Of a stretch of DNA of 64,000 bases, positions 1 to 13,400 are shown piece by piece. Each line of letters opens with the position of its first letter. The stretch's first letter is position 1. Both the position numbers and the translations under genes were made by a program. Below the pieces are notes generated by a model, which made no database searches, was not told the origin of the DNA, and worked only from the letters and a program-made list of their open reading frames with translations. The stretch comes from Icerya purchasi (taxonomy: Eukaryota; Arthropoda; Insecta; Hemiptera; Monophlebidae): assembly GCA_039619475.1 (NCBI GenBank), contig CM077115.1:66160864-66224863 (forward strand), read 5' to 3'.

Positions 1-1480
1 AAATGGAGGATAGAATGATTGATCCGGAGATAAATTAGGGAGACAATAGAAGAGTGACGACCGAAAGGAATAGAATGGAATTAAGAAAGGGAACGAGGAA
101 TCGGCTGAATAAAAATGATGATTACGTGAACATTATTAACCGCGTAATGTAATTCGGTGAAGGCGCTATCTATTGGAATATCAAGTAAGCTGATTTTTCA
201 ACGTGACAGAGAGCGTACTGATTGTTGATGGTATTACGCATTATTGCGTGAAGTTGCAAATGGCGTAGCCAACGTGGTCAGGTGGCCCTATCTTTCTTTA
301 AAAAACCGCATCGAAAAATTGATGGATAAACTGTTTAATTTCAGTCGCTTCTTATTTATTCGGTTTATTTAGCGAATATTATTACAGAAGGATAAACACT
401 TTTACATGATGTCCATCCGCGTTTTCTGAGGATAGCAAATAAAATTTCACGTTACAAATCGCTAATAAAGAACTTCAAGAAAATTAACAAAAAAAAAAAA
501 AAAAAAAATAGTACGACAGACATTTAAATTAAACACCTGCAATTTCAACGAAATTATACAAATAATAGGCGTGTGCCAATCACGCTTCGTTATCTTCAAG
601 CAATGAAATGTAATGCAACTATATATTCGATTTGTTAATTAGTTAAGTTAATTACTTACAATGTTCCGTAATTATTCATTATTTCATCTTATCGACCGTC
701 GATATTTCAATAAATCTAATTTGCAATGTTTTAACTGCAAAATTCTTTTTATCTGATGTACTCATCAGTTAATTAAATTTTAGCGGAGGTCCCCATTCCA
801 CTGTAGCCACTCTATTTTAGCATTCGCCTCGAGCTTCCTTTTATTTATTTGCGTCTCGTTTCTTCTTTTAATTAATAAAATGATCTATTAAAATGAAAAC
901 ATAGAACGAATAATTAAAGTTCCTCGATAATAAAGAGGTGTACTTCTTTGTATTTTACGAAGAATTTCGGTTAGAATTTTTATTTTTCGAAGAAATGGAA
1001 ATCGATACATTAACCGATTTTTCAAGTGTACATCTATTGGAACACTTTTAGGTGCGTTCGGAGTACTGAAGTATTTTATTTTTAGGTTCCCGCGTATTTC
1101 TTTGACCACTTGATTTTTCCGTTATTATTCACTCTACTGTATTACATCAACTTATTCCAATACATTTTTCATAAGTAAGATAGAAATTTATTCCGTGGTT
1201 TTTACATTTGGCGTGAAGTATTTGTAAGAAAAATGTCAATTCTCTACCCCTCTTAGATTGTTGAAACTGTGATATTACTTTTAGATCCAAAAGGAAAAAA
1301 AACAAAACAAAAACATAAAGGAAACCGGTTTATGCCCCGTTGACTGGAAATTATTTTTTATTCCTGAAACTTTTCTCGGGCAGTAAGCGTGCCAGGCGGA
1401 TACACAAAATCAAGTTTATCTTGATCTAAAGATGACTTTACATTTTAATGTTAAATATTATTAACGACTTGAGTTTCCTT
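1..1480. other. Downstream flank of RECK, no gene seen
   Basis: AT-rich sequence with poly-A runs (for example near 490-508) and only short random frames on both strands. I see no coding signature, tRNA or clear repeat boundary until the retrotransposon tail near 1.49 kb. Confidence 0.4.
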
Positions 1481-1485
1481 CACTT

Positions 1486-1870
1486 CCCCGTTCTGTTGTC
1501 ACTTCTTTGATTCGCTCGCGTTTTGGCTATTCCGCTCTCCCTTCCTCTCGTTTTCGCTACTCCCTTGTCTCCTCTCCAAATTGTCCTCTCCACCATAACG
1601 AAGCGGTGGTTTGTGACGCCAATCACATCTTTTTTGAATGTTCATTCCTTTCTGGTGAACGCTGTATTATATATTCTTGTTTACTGAAACTCAAACTCCC
1701 TACTCCGTATTGTGCATCTTATATTTTGTCCGTCCCCTCGCCATCCATAATTTTATCCATTGGTTCGTTTATACTGTCTATATCTGACCGTATCAAAATC
1801 TAACTGACGGCTTTTTTCTTTCTTGTTGGTTCTGGGTGTAGGTCCTTAGCTGGTATGCCGAAGGAAAAAA
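1486..1870 (+). mobile_element. Non-LTR retrotransposon 3' end, RNase-H family, copy 1
   Basis: The frame from 1507 to 1803 encodes the C-terminal Cys/His motif of a LINE ORF2: SSRFRYSLVSSPNCPLHHNE, then CDANHIFFECSFLSGER, then LPTPYCASYILS, ending at a stop. The following 3' tail contains GGTTCTGGGTGTAGGTCCTT and then ATGCC before an A-rich end. Copies near 13.9 kb and 47.1 kb share this protein motif and tail. It is truncated at the 5' side, with no reverse transcriptase upstream. Confidence 0.72.
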
Positions 1871-3009
1871 CGAAATAGCTCAGAAATTAAAAATTCTGCG
1901 AATATATGCGCAACGAACTGATTAGCCAACTGAATAATTATGACGGCTCGTTACTCAAAAGCGATCCGAATTCTTGCAACGGCGGTACTATCATTAATGT
2001 GTACTTAATAATTTAATAGTAAAACAACAACCGGTATTAAGCGATTACAACATCGAAAAAGAAAAAAAAACACGAGTTATTCGATTCATGCACCGAGGAT
2101 TCCGTACACGATTCTTGACTTTTTTTCTCCGGTTTCGGTTTCTGGTTAATTAATACGGTGTTGCCTTTTTTCGTTATATTACAAGCAACCATGATGATGC
2201 TGACGATGATTGCACGTATCGCGAATACATTTAAACACAAAAGAATGATATAAACTATTCTCTAAACGTGTAAATGATGTCAATTACGTATAATTTCCGT
2301 TTAATCTAGATCAGAGAATTTTGTAGAAATCGTAATCTATTGTACCAATTTCTATATCCGGTATATTTGATGGAATATTATCTACTATGGAAAATTAAGT
2401 ACCATTTTTCTCTCTTTTTCTTTCGTAAATAAAACGAATTTAAGATATCACAACGTTTTTATGCTTTGCTAAGTATTGCGCCGTTTTAAAAATAGTTAAA
2501 AAATGACGAATTCCTCAACACTTTTAGCTCAGTGTCCTGCTTACTCTTTTACTGTAATTTCTATTAAAATGTTCCATCACGAAGGAAAAAAACTTTTCTG
2601 AACTAAAAGCATGTCACATATGTGTGAAAAAAGTTGTATTTTCTTTTCGCACAATTAAAAGAAACACGCAAAAGATATGCTTTCAGATAAAAATTCAGTC
2701 TACGAAAGGGGGGTTTGTTTTTGGTTCACTTTTCTTTTTTTTTTAACCGGCCATTCTAAATGTACGAGTAAAAAAAAAAAACATCTGACATCGTATTAAA
2801 CGTTATTCCAAGAAATTCACTACTATTTTCCGATCGAAATATTTGCCGCTATTACGCCGGTTGTATTTCGTATGCTACTTTTACGATATCGCAAGAATGT
2901 AGTAATAGAAAATATTTTGCAATCCCGCACCACACACATAGGAGCAAATAAGTTAGAACATTTTTATGTTAAGCTTCTTATCAATGGAAAAATTAATATT
3001 GAAAAGGTT
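1871..3009. other. Intergenic AT-rich stretch
   Basis: No convincing gene. A 67-codon minus-strand frame at 2037-2240 has a hydrophobic start and a poly-Phe run from an A-run, and matches nothing I know. Homopolymer runs at 2737-2746 and 2771-2781. Confidence 0.35.
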
Positions 3010-4235
3010 GCAGCCTAATATATACGGTCAACTAATGTAATTCCGCAACATCGGTTAAGCTTTTTAAAACATCATTCTACGATTGATAAATTGTATAGGG
3101 TGGTTAGTGTAATTGAAAATAGTTTAGAGACAAAAAAAGGATGTACCGCGGCATTTCTCGATGGTCAACAGGCTTTTGATAAAGTTTGGCACGATGGCTT
3201 ATTATACAAATTAAAATGTTTGTTTACGAGTATTACCTGTTAGTAAAGTCGTACCTTGAAGATCGACATTTTCAAGTGCGTTACGAACACTTAGAAATAC
3301 ATCCTGTTTCAGCAGGCGTTCCTCAGGGTTTTCTGTTGGGCCCTACGCTGTAATACACAGCAGATTTTCCTGCGGCAGAGAATGTACACAGATGGCTACA
3401 TTTGCGGACGACACGGCACTTCTTTCATCACATGAAGATTCGAAGATAGATAGCAATAATCTACAAAAGACTCTTACAAAGGTGGAAACATGGTTTAAAA
3501 AATAAAAAAAACCGGGATAAACGGGAGCAAATCGGTGAATATCCATTTTACTAACCGAAAAGTTGAAGTCCTTCCCGTTAGGATCAATAACAGAGATCCT
3601 CCTGCGCGAATAACGGTCCAGGTATTTAGGTTTGCATTTAAACAGCCAATTGACGTGGGAACCTCATATTATACAGGTTAAAAAGAAAGAATTAGATATC
3701 CGGGTTAAAAAAATGTACTGGCTGATAGGGAAAAACAGTGTACTGACAACGGATAACAAACGTCTAATATATGCAACAATTCTAAAACCTATCTGAACGT
3801 ACGGGGTTCAACTTTGGGGTAACGCTGAACCGTCAGACTTAAAAGTAATAAGACTTCCCAGAATAAGATCTTTCGGTTGACAGGCTAATCTAACCTTACA
3901 TCGAGATTTGTGTATAGATTATGTGACTGATGTCATCAAAGTTAACGCTAAAAGACACGCAGACAGACTCGATGATTCTCATCCGAACACTCTTGCTAGA
4001 GCATTGCTAGATGTTACCCCGATGATGTAAAAAGACTGAAACGCCAGAAACCGCAGGACCTTTTTTAAGGTCGGGGTATTTGGGTAGGTACCATGGGGTA
4101 CTCCTCCCTTCATGCTTAATTTCGTTCAAACATATTGCTAAATGTCCTTGATGGACAGCTCGTAATAGTATATTATAACAAAAAAAAAGCTTCCTGTCGT
4201 TAGCTTCCATGGATGTTTTTTTTTTTTTTTTTTTA
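3010..4235 (+). mobile_element. Jockey-type non-LTR retrotransposon, decayed, 5'-truncated
   Basis: Frameshifted reverse transcriptase is readable across about 1.2 kb: AAFLDGQQAFDKVWHDGLLY (fingers), VSAGVPQG with LLGP after a shift (catalytic region), ATFADDTALLSSHEDS (the FADD catalytic box, about 3390-3440), the thumb pattern LGLHLNSQLTWEPHI, and RLIYATILKPIWTYGVQLWG. The Jockey C-terminal pattern LHRDLCIDYV, HADRLDDSHPNTLARALL follows. Several stops and shifts show it is dead. A long T-run near 4219-4234 lies just past the end. Confidence 0.85.
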
Positions 4236-4399
4236 ATAAAAACAGTTAATTTTAAACTTTCTTTTTTCTCTTTTTTTATTTCGTATTAGCGAAAACCAAT
4301 AAAAGTTTTAAAAACAATCTGTGACCACTTTTTCATCGGTATATAGCGCAAACACTTCAATTTTATTTCGTCTTCTCGCAATTCTCGTAAATACTTAAT

Positions 4400-5110
4400 A
4401 ATATGTAACTCTAAAAGTGTTCTCTTATTTGTTCCCCTTCTCTTTCCTACTTAAGCGATTATTCCCTTTTTTTTTATCCAAACTCGATCTTACGATCTCC
4501 TTTCTAAATATTCTATCCAAATCGATTTTTAGTGGGTGTGTCTGGTCACGTCGGTATATTTCTGGAAATAAATTAATTGATTCTCTTGAACCGCAGCACA
4601 AATTGATCCTTTTATCGAAAAGTTTTCATCTCTTAATAAGCTCCCTGCTTGTCATTGGTGCATATATTGTGTCTGATAGCTATCCTTCAACTATCTCTAA
4701 TCTTGCTTTACCCTGCACTTTCACTCCCCAATCGTCTTTGATTTTACAATTTTCTATTTCTTCGTCTCTCAGTGATTTCTACTATTTGTAGTATATGCTG
4801 GACACATTCTTTATTGCCTTCCGCTCTTCATAGATTTCTTCCCACCATTATATATCTCCTTTTTGTCCGTTACATTCTCATAACTAACATTTGGTATGTG
4901 ATTTCGATCATACCTTATTCGAATGTTTTTCCCTTTCACCTGAGCGTTTATATATTTCTACTACGAATTTTCGATAAGAATCCTCACTTCGTACAGTACC
5001 TTTTTTTTCATACTCTCACTTTCCTCGTTTCCTGTGCTCGTGCTTTCTTTATTTCCGTACTATCAGAATTAGATTCCAATATTTTTCTTCTTTCTTTTAT
5101 TTTTTTTTAA
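4400..5110 (+). mobile_element. Probable RNase-H fragment of a non-LTR retrotransposon
   Basis: Around 4535-4590 one frame reads VSGHVGI and the next reads ISGNKLIDSL, split by one frameshift. This is the His-x-Gly-Ile-x-Gly-Asn-x-x-x-Asp box of LINE-encoded RNase H. The flanks keep long open but low-complexity Ser/Leu/Phe-rich frames, like the copy at 46-47 kb. No shared 3' tail is seen, so the family assignment is tentative. Confidence 0.45.
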
Positions 5111-6999
5111 GTATGTGCTAAATTGACGTAATTTTTTGACAAATCCAAAAAAGAAAAAAACAACACTTCAGTTATCTTTAAATATTCAATTGACATTTTA
5201 AGTAATTTTTTGTACCCACTACTCTTGCCGCCTTTTTGTGTATTACGAACAGATAAAAGGGTAAAAATAAATTCTTCACTTTGGCCAAATAACTTACAGA
5301 TTAGTGGAAGTATTATCGAACTGCATTTAGATGAAGATCCGTAAAGAAAAAAAAAAAAAACCTTAACCCTATTATGCGTTTAAAAGTATTTTTTAATTGT
5401 AAAATAGTGGAAAAAAAATCAAGTAAACGTTGATTTCAACAATGTATATTTCAAATATAAAAATTCACTTAGAATAATGGTAAAAATACGGAAAAAGAAG
5501 AAAAAAATCAAATCTATATAATATAGTAATTTATAATAAATGCAAAATGATGACGTTAAACAACGATAGCAATTTTTAAAATAAACGAAAGTAAAAATAG
5601 ACAAAAAAATTCTTAGGCGCTAATAAAAATATTACAAAAATTATAAATATTATAAGTTCAGATATTATTGTTTTTTTGTTTTTAACTTAAAATGAAATAA
5701 AAAGTTAATAAACATTAGTTACGCTCTAACTCGAATTAGAATAAAATCGATAAATACTACGCGAACATTATAGAATTTGATTTTATTTCATAAATGTATC
5801 GATAAAAATTATTTTAAAAATAAAATTAAAAAAAAATTGGTAACACAGTATAATAATAATAATAATAACTCTAACAGCGATAATAAATCTTTTAAACAAA
5901 TAAAAGAACAGTAATCACGAGGAAATTGTAATTTACTATATCAGAATTAAATCAAAATACATTTGACTTGGTTCGATTTATGTATATGCGTATAATAATT
6001 TACAATTTAATTATGATCATTTAGAAATCGGAAATTCTTCAAGATTTATTTAAATACAAATATGGAAAAAGAAAAGAGGAAATAGTAAAGAAGTAAATAG
6101 CTTTCATCTCAGTTTTATTTCGTACAAATAAATCCGTGTGATTTATAATCACATTTTGTTATTTACTACTTATTATAATTTTTTCAGATTAATTCGCTGT
6201 CTGTTATTTAGCAAATTTTTTTTATATATATATATACATATATCCTTATAATGCAATTGTAATAGCAAATGCGTTTTCGTTATACGATTAATGAAATCAT
6301 TCATTCGGTAAGAGAAAATACTAATATAGAAACTTGTGATTTTTAGTAAACAGATATTAATACATAAAATTTCACATTTTGGAACAGTCACAGAACGTGT
6401 ACAAAAAATAATTTTTTTTAAACCGAAAAATTAAAATAATATTTTAAATAATCCAAATGAAACAACTCAAAGCCACGGTAATTTACCACCATGCTAGATT
6501 TCAATAGTATTTCGATCATATTAAGTTGAAAAATTTACTTTACTTCGAATTATATTGTTTCTGGTTTTTCGAAAATAACGTTAACACACAAATTTTTATA
6601 GACACACAAACTGATGACCTTAATATTTCACAAACTGTTTCCCAAATTGCTCCTGTTTTTCTTTCTACCTCTTAAAATTAATAAATGAACGGGAATTTTT
6701 AAAAAAAGGGGGTTTAAATTTTTCCATTCAGCCGCAGAAAGGAAATTGTTAAAGAGATCGCCGCATCGAGTTCACAAAAATTTCTCACTAGGTAAAAAAG
6801 AACTTAGAGAAGCGTCTAGTAGTAGTACGTTTGTCTGGCAGTATTATATAGGAGTCACGCTTTACTTATTTTTTAACTAAACTGATAAATGTGACTAATT
6901 CGAAATGGCAAACATTTAGAAGAATATTTGAAGAGCAAACGCGCTTCTAACCTGTTTTTATGAATTTTCCGTAAGAAACAGTACCGCTATCAGTCGCGT
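5111..6999. other. AT-rich 3' flank of RECK
   Basis: Very AT-rich with no coding signature. It includes an AAT trinucleotide run near 5850-5867 and a TA run near 6222-6236. AATAAA on the minus strand occurs at 6114-6119 and 6045-6050 and could end the RECK transcript; I cannot confirm either. Confidence 0.35.
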
Positions 7000-7435
7000 T
7001 TATAACTTAACAACTAGTATGAAAATAACGGTAATAAAAATTAACAACTTACAAGTAGTACGCGGACATTGATGGGAAACAGCTAGACTACTGTCCGAAT
7101 AAGATAGCGTAATTACTGAATGACTATTGTGCGCTTCGATCGCATTTATTAGAATACTTAGACTAAGCTCGCTGGACATGCGAGGACTAGATTTTCTGAT
7201 GGCGACGGCCAATTTTTCGGCTTCGTAAGAACACGCGTCTAGTTGAATAGGCGACGGAACTGGCGTGGTCGGCACCAACAAAACGAACAAGTACGATTCG
7301 TGCGTGAGAAATCCTCTTACGGCACATTCTGCAGTCTGAACATGTCTTTCCAACGCTCGTAATACCGCAGTCACCGAGAGCGAATTTATAACGTCAATAC
7401 GCAACGAACTCAGTAAATGATCCACTTGCTTTTTG
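7000..7435 (-). CDS. RECK: RECK terminal exon with GPI-anchor-type tail
   Basis: 436 nt including the stop at 7000-7002. The acceptor is TTATTTGCAG. It encodes KKQVDHLLSSLRIDV, GFLTHESYLFVLLVPTT, IQLDACSYEAEKLAVAI, SSPRMSSELSLSILI and a short Ser/His-rich spacer. The last 15 residues are almost wholly hydrophobic (LLIFITVIFILVVKL). This mirrors the C-terminal domain and cleaved GPI signal of vertebrate RECK, so the protein is predicted to be lipid-anchored outside the cell. A cryptic donor (CTT|GTAAGT at 7053/7052) lies just before the tail. The nearest downstream AATAAA on this strand is at 6114-6119, which would imply a 3' UTR of roughly 0.9 kb; this is unproven. Confidence 0.93.
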
Positions 7436-10400
7436 CTGCAAATAATATTGTATACGTTAAATTATTGAAGAAAAAAAAAACAAAACAAAACAAAAGGAAA
7501 TACGTTAGTTAATAATAAACGTTACCGTATTAACAACTTTTTAAGAATATATAATTTGGTCGAGAAAAGGGGGGGTTGGCAACAGAAGATGAGCCTCCAC
7601 GCACGCCGCTGTCGGAAGAAAACGAATGCGAATAACACGTTAAATGTGATGCAGCTGCCACCCTTGGAAACAGTATCATTTAGGTGCTGGCCAATTATCA
7701 CACTCCACAGGTTGAACAGCCCTATGACCAGGGGAGGAAACGACCTTTTTTCCAGAACAAATTAACAAAATGGTTCAGAATAATGTCCATATCGAAAGTC
7801 ATTTAATAAAGAAAGAAAACACCGAAATATTAGACATCCAAGAAACGTAACAAAAGCTGTAAGCACAAGATAAGTGAAATGACAATACACGGTAATGCAA
7901 TTTTTGCAAAAGATGATATTAACATCAAAAAAAACGTGAAAGTAAAGAAATTCCAGAAATACCATCAATTGATGTTGTATTATAACTTCCATCCACAAAC
8001 TACCTAATAGTGCATTCGAATATCATCAAGAAGAAGTGCCAAGACAAAATTAAATGATGGATTCTATACGAAAGAGGTTTATGCAACCGATGGTACCGTT
8101 AAAATTTTCTATTAAATTACCATTCCTTAATAGTTTAACAAAATATATTAATTTTTTCTTCTCTAAAGATGTGTTATTTTTAAAAATAAAAACATAATTT
8201 TATTTTGATTTTTTTTTTTTTTTGAATTTTATTCGTAATTATTATTTGCACGATTATTAATTATTATTGCTGTATTATAATAGTCTAGTGTGTATTTTTA
8301 ACAAACAAATTACATTTTTTAAGAACAACAGTCGCATATTATTTATCAACTGAGCTTATGTTTTATATATATATATATAACTAACAAAATTACGACTCCT
8401 GCAAACTTTGGTGTTCTCTATAGCGACTTACGGATCGGAAACATGGACGATCAATGAAACCATAGGAAGGAGGATCGCAGCTTTCGAAATGAAAGGGTAT
8501 CGAAAAATCTTAAGAATCCCATGGACGGTCCATAGGACAAACGAGTGCGTGTTAAAAGAGTTCAAGATCGAAACCAACCGACGACTATTAACATCCATCA
8601 GGAAACGTATGCTAGGCTTTTTCGGTCATATAGTAAGAGCGAATGGGTTGGGGAAAACGATTTTGATGGGAAAGGTCGAGGGGAAAAGGAAGAAAGGCAG
8701 ACCAAAGAACCGCTACATCGACCAGATCAAGAAAATATGCAGATTAAATTTACAACATACCATACATCTGACTCGGATAACGAAATGGAAAAAAAAAAAA
8801 AATATATATATAAATAAATAAATCAAATCTTCAATATGCACACAGAAGATTTATTAAAAATATTTTAAACATTTTAAAATTTTGAAAAGCTAGGTATGTA
8901 GGTAAAAAGAAAAGGGTACTTTTTCTAACACTATTTTATCGTTATCGGTACTATTTTGTTTAAATTCCCTACATTCGAATTTCCGAATTTTCAATAATGA
9001 CCGTTGAAGATGGGGATCTGTAATATTATTATATGAAAATAAATCAAGAAAAAGTGTTTAAGCGCTACGCGTCTTAAATTTTTCCTCTCTTCATAAGACG
9101 CAAAAGTGTATTCCAATTTTATTACTGTTTCATTGTTATGTCCGTAAATGAATAAGAGTGGCATCTTACTATTCGATAACTTCTAAATTTCAAAATTTAT
9201 TGCAAAAGGAAAACCTCGCTACTCCTCTTTTGATATTCCCTCGAATAAATAAATTTGTTTGCCTGCTCTTCTTCTACTCGTTTCTAAATTGCACGATTGC
9301 ATAATTTCGGCAATCTAATATTTTACTATTCTATCGTATACGACTTTTTTTTCACGAATAATTAATTTATAATTCGGTATTCTTCTTGTTGTTGTTTTTT
9401 TTTGTTTTTTTTTTTCTAAAAAATATAATTCAAGAAATGTTAATTTTCGGCAATTATAGACAATGCTTTGCTTACGAAATGTATAAAAACTATCTTATCA
9501 CTAGCGCGTAAATATTTATTTCTTACAATTTTGTTGCATTTGATGAAGTTAAAGCGAAAGAAGAAAGCATAAATATGTATAGAGAGAGAGAGAGAGAGAG
9601 AGTGGTGCAAAAACCTACTCAGCGATAAAAACATTTAGAATTACGTCTGCAGCAAAGTAACGCGATTAACGGGGGGGAGGGGGGGGAGGGGGAAGACGCG
9701 GAGATATTTATCGATCGCAGTTTATTATAACAAAAGAAGCAAGTTTTAACGGTCAATTGTAGGTATAGCAAGCATGTTCTATCTCGAATAAGAGTATACT
9801 TTTGGCGATCGAAGTAACTGAAATCGGACTCTACTTTTGTCATTTCACACTGAAATTTGACGAATGCGCCGAAGCCACTATTTTAAAACACAAAAACGCA
9901 GCCGCCCGAGGAAGCACCCGGCTTAAGTGATTAGCGGACGAATTTCCAAATAATAATATTAATATATTGAATTAAAAATACCTGTAGAGTATCTTCAAAC
10001 CACCAGCACAAACCGGACAGCACGCTCCCGGTGGTGTGATACTGCGACAATTTGGTACAGCGAGTGGAGGACATTTTACCAATTCGGGTGAACACGATTG
10101 TTCCGACGACTGATGTTCACTTGAAAGACCGACCGCAACGCAGCGGCCTTCGTAATCAGTATTAACCATATTTGCATGAGCGTGGCACTCGGAAGCATAC
10201 GTGTTACCATCGATTCCACAAACTGGTCCGCTTCTATCACAGTTGCGCTAAAAATATCATTACCAATTCATTTAATTTACCGGAAAAAGTAATTCAATCA
10301 TTTCAATCCTCTACTAACAGAGAAATCAGTAATATATTAAACATTTCAACGCAGCCCGATCTGTTGACACCGGCGTTTATCTCAAAGTAAAAAAAAAAAA

Positions 10401-13400
10401 AAACGAAATAATTATCGAATTAATGTTTACTTATCGACTTTGGGTTACCACTACATCAACCGTATGTAATATTTCAGAAGCATTCGCATCATAATCGAGA
10501 AAAAAAAATCCGCTATTACTACGTTGCTAATACATTTCATACTTCTGGCAGGTTGTTATTCATGCAATTACGATCTACAATAACACCGAAATATTTTAAG
10601 TATTTCACAGTCGGAAAAGTACCAGTAAATTAACTGTGCGCGGAAGATCCGATTCTGATTGTAAAATACTTTAGATACTTCGGTATTATCGTGGATCATA
10701 CAATTTAATCATCAAGTCAAATATCTAGATGTTAAAGTGAATAAAATCGTTTATATGAAACTGCAGCTGAATATTGGAGGCCTAAAAACAGAGGAAAAGT
10801 AATAATATATAAAGGCCTAGTTAGTGCGTTTATAATTGTTGCTGCAATATTTAAGCAAAATTCCATCTAAACAAAGAAATTGTTGCTTAGCATCATTGTA
10901 TCGAGAACTGTGTCTATAACGGCTGCTCCAATAATCGAACCGAGCTTATTTTTCAATTTAACACGTTCAAAACTGATGTAATCCGAGTCTGATTTGAGCT
11001 GTTTTTTTTTTTTTTTTTGTCAACGATTTAATATTGAGGTGAAATATGAAGATTCTAAGAATCATAAGAAATTTAGAAAATACCTAATAAAATTATCAAT
11101 ATTGATACGCTGAATACCGGACAATTGGTAAACAAATTCCCTCCCCTCCGTATTAAGGAAAGACTGGCGCTAAAGTTATGCCAATTTTTTCATCAGCCAA
11201 ATATAAACAGGACAAATTTTGACTACTATAAGAAAAGATTTTCGTCATCTTAATCAGATAAATGTGAATACTACTCACTCTATGAACAAAGTTGATTGAT
11301 GGTATTTCACATTTAAATAGTTCGTTCACGTATTACAGTCAACCAGACTAGATGAAAATAGAGATGAGCAAAAATAGCAATAACTGCTCGAATACCAATA
11401 CTATATTAGAATAGCGCTAGCAGTTGCTATTCGTTTATCCAAATAGCTGCTATTGCTAGTTCACGTTGCGCATGCGTCCGAATTAGCATTACTATTCCGT
11501 TCGGCAACTACTGGTGTAATTACTAATGCTATTGTGTCTTTTTTTTTTTTAAATTCTTTAATAGCTAAATTGCACCTAGCTGACGATGGCTATTTAGCAA
11601 TTATTTTTAACATCTTGTGTACATAGCTTGAATAGCAGCCTACCCAGCGGTAGGGGCTAAAAAGGAAGTTTTATTAGAACTTTTATCTTAGGCTAAATCC
11701 ATCGATTTGATTTTATCAAGCCGCCGAACTTCTAGTGAATTGTCCAGTAACGCAATTGCCATGTTGTTCGGGTACGTTTCTAATGTATTACTAGTTTTAT
11801 TTAAATTTTCAAGGATATCACTCCAAAATAATATCATGATCACGGTATTCAAAACAGCATATTTTCTTATTAAGTTCTGAGGCTTTGCGTCGAGTTTTCG
11901 CATCGTAACTATTGCTTTGAGATGTATTTAAGTATCTCTGATTGGTTTATAACCGAGTACAAGTGCCTTATTAGTGTCCCCTCGAGCACACCATCCAGTA
12001 CATTAAATTTGTTGTGGCATCCTTATCTTAATTTTTCCAATTTTATCTGATTCTAATATTTCTCTTTAAGCAATGCCCAACGTGAGACAAAAGTTAAAAA
12101 TATAATTTCTATAATTTTCATTGTACCAGTATGTAAAGTTTATCATACTAAAATAAATATTTAACGAAACGTCTAAGCATGAGTTTTTCTTAAAATGTTT
12201 TTTTTTTTGTGTAAAATTCAAATTATATTTCACATTCTTTAGAAACGTTGTACTCGTCGTACATGAAGTGGTTAAAAAATAACAGTAACATAGCAATAGC
12301 CGCTATTTTGTACCGTTATTTTAAAATGGCAATAACAATAGCAGTTGCTTAAAAATTTCGATATAATTTACGAGTTAATAAAATTATACTAAAAATTATT
12401 CAAACTTCTGCGGCTTACCGTTAATACGAGTATATTTCATAGCACTCCCTAAACCTTTACAAAAGGACTCACGTCAAGGGGAAATCTCTTGTACCCACCC
12501 TTAGATGCTAATTCTTCAATAATACCTATAGAAGAGTCGATTTTAATTGACTACGTCATTCTTGCAGAAAAAAAAAAAAATAATAATAATTTTACTATTT
12601 TCGAAATGTATTCCTGTGAACATTTGTGCGTACATAAGAATATGCGATTTAGTCCATGATTATTTTTATATAGTTAGTTATAGTGCGTAAACTTGTATAA
12701 GTATATACATTTATCTCATCTTATAAAATGTTAATACTAGTTTATCACATTTCATTATAATCGTATTTCAAATTTAGAAGTGACAAAACCTTTTTTCCCC
12801 TTCATCATCTAAGGTACCGTTTTTGTTTTGTTTTTGTTTTTTGTATAATTTTTGTTTAACACTCACTCTCCTTTGTATTTCGCTACCATTATTAATTGTA
12901 GTTTTAATATTTACTTCTGAAATCATTTTTATACTTATAGTTATAAGTACTTGTAATTTCTCAGTTTTTTCCATTTTTAAGGTTTAAATTAATATCAGAC
13001 CACTGCTCGCGCAGTATTACGCATATGCGGTTTCACCTGTAGAAATTCCAAATATATTTGATTTGATTTGATTTTTGCATAACGCAAGTTTGTTAATATT
13101 TTAATCCAGTAACTGGAAAATTGAAATCGCTGCTGAAACGAAACTTTATTAATCGAAAATAGTAGTAAAGTGTATTTACCTGGCAAGGACCTCGGTACGC
13201 TAGAGTTTTCTGGTATTTATACATGTAACAAACGTTAACATGTTCGCGGCCATCGGTATCGCAAACCATTTCATGCGCTACTTTTTTACACGAACGTCTC
13301 ACGTTTACTATTAAAATACAATGCGCAAATAAATTAATATAAAGTAAAGTCGAAATCTGCGAAGCGGAAAAAAAAAAAAAGAAAAATTCTTTCAAAAAAC

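Larger units (their letters stand above)
7436..9981 (-). other. RECK intron between the last two exons
   Basis: About 2.5 kb. It holds a LINE 3' fragment (8.40-8.82 kb), a GA microsatellite and an adjacent G-rich tract (9.58-9.69 kb). A slightly GC-richer piece at 7560-7770 has an open plus-strand frame with no recognisable protein. Confidence 0.75.
10248..13179 (-). other. RECK intron between Kazal 2 and Kazal 3 exons
   Basis: About 2.9 kb. It contains an imperfect inverted repeat (10.58-10.69 kb) and a probable hAT transposon remnant (11.36-12.35 kb). The rest is AT-rich without gene signals. The 72-codon plus-strand frame at 10172-10390 is an antisense shadow of the Kazal 3 exon. Confidence 0.75.

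Noticed and set aside
2037..2240. Minus-strand 67-codon frame as an extra RECK 3' exon encoding a membrane tail
   Set aside because: The exon ending at 7000 already gives the domain plus GPI-type tail. This frame has no good acceptor, and its poly-Phe comes from an A-run.
10700..10810. Reverse-transcriptase thumb fragment (VKYLDVKVNK)
   Set aside because: Only about ten residues resemble the motif; too short to support an element.
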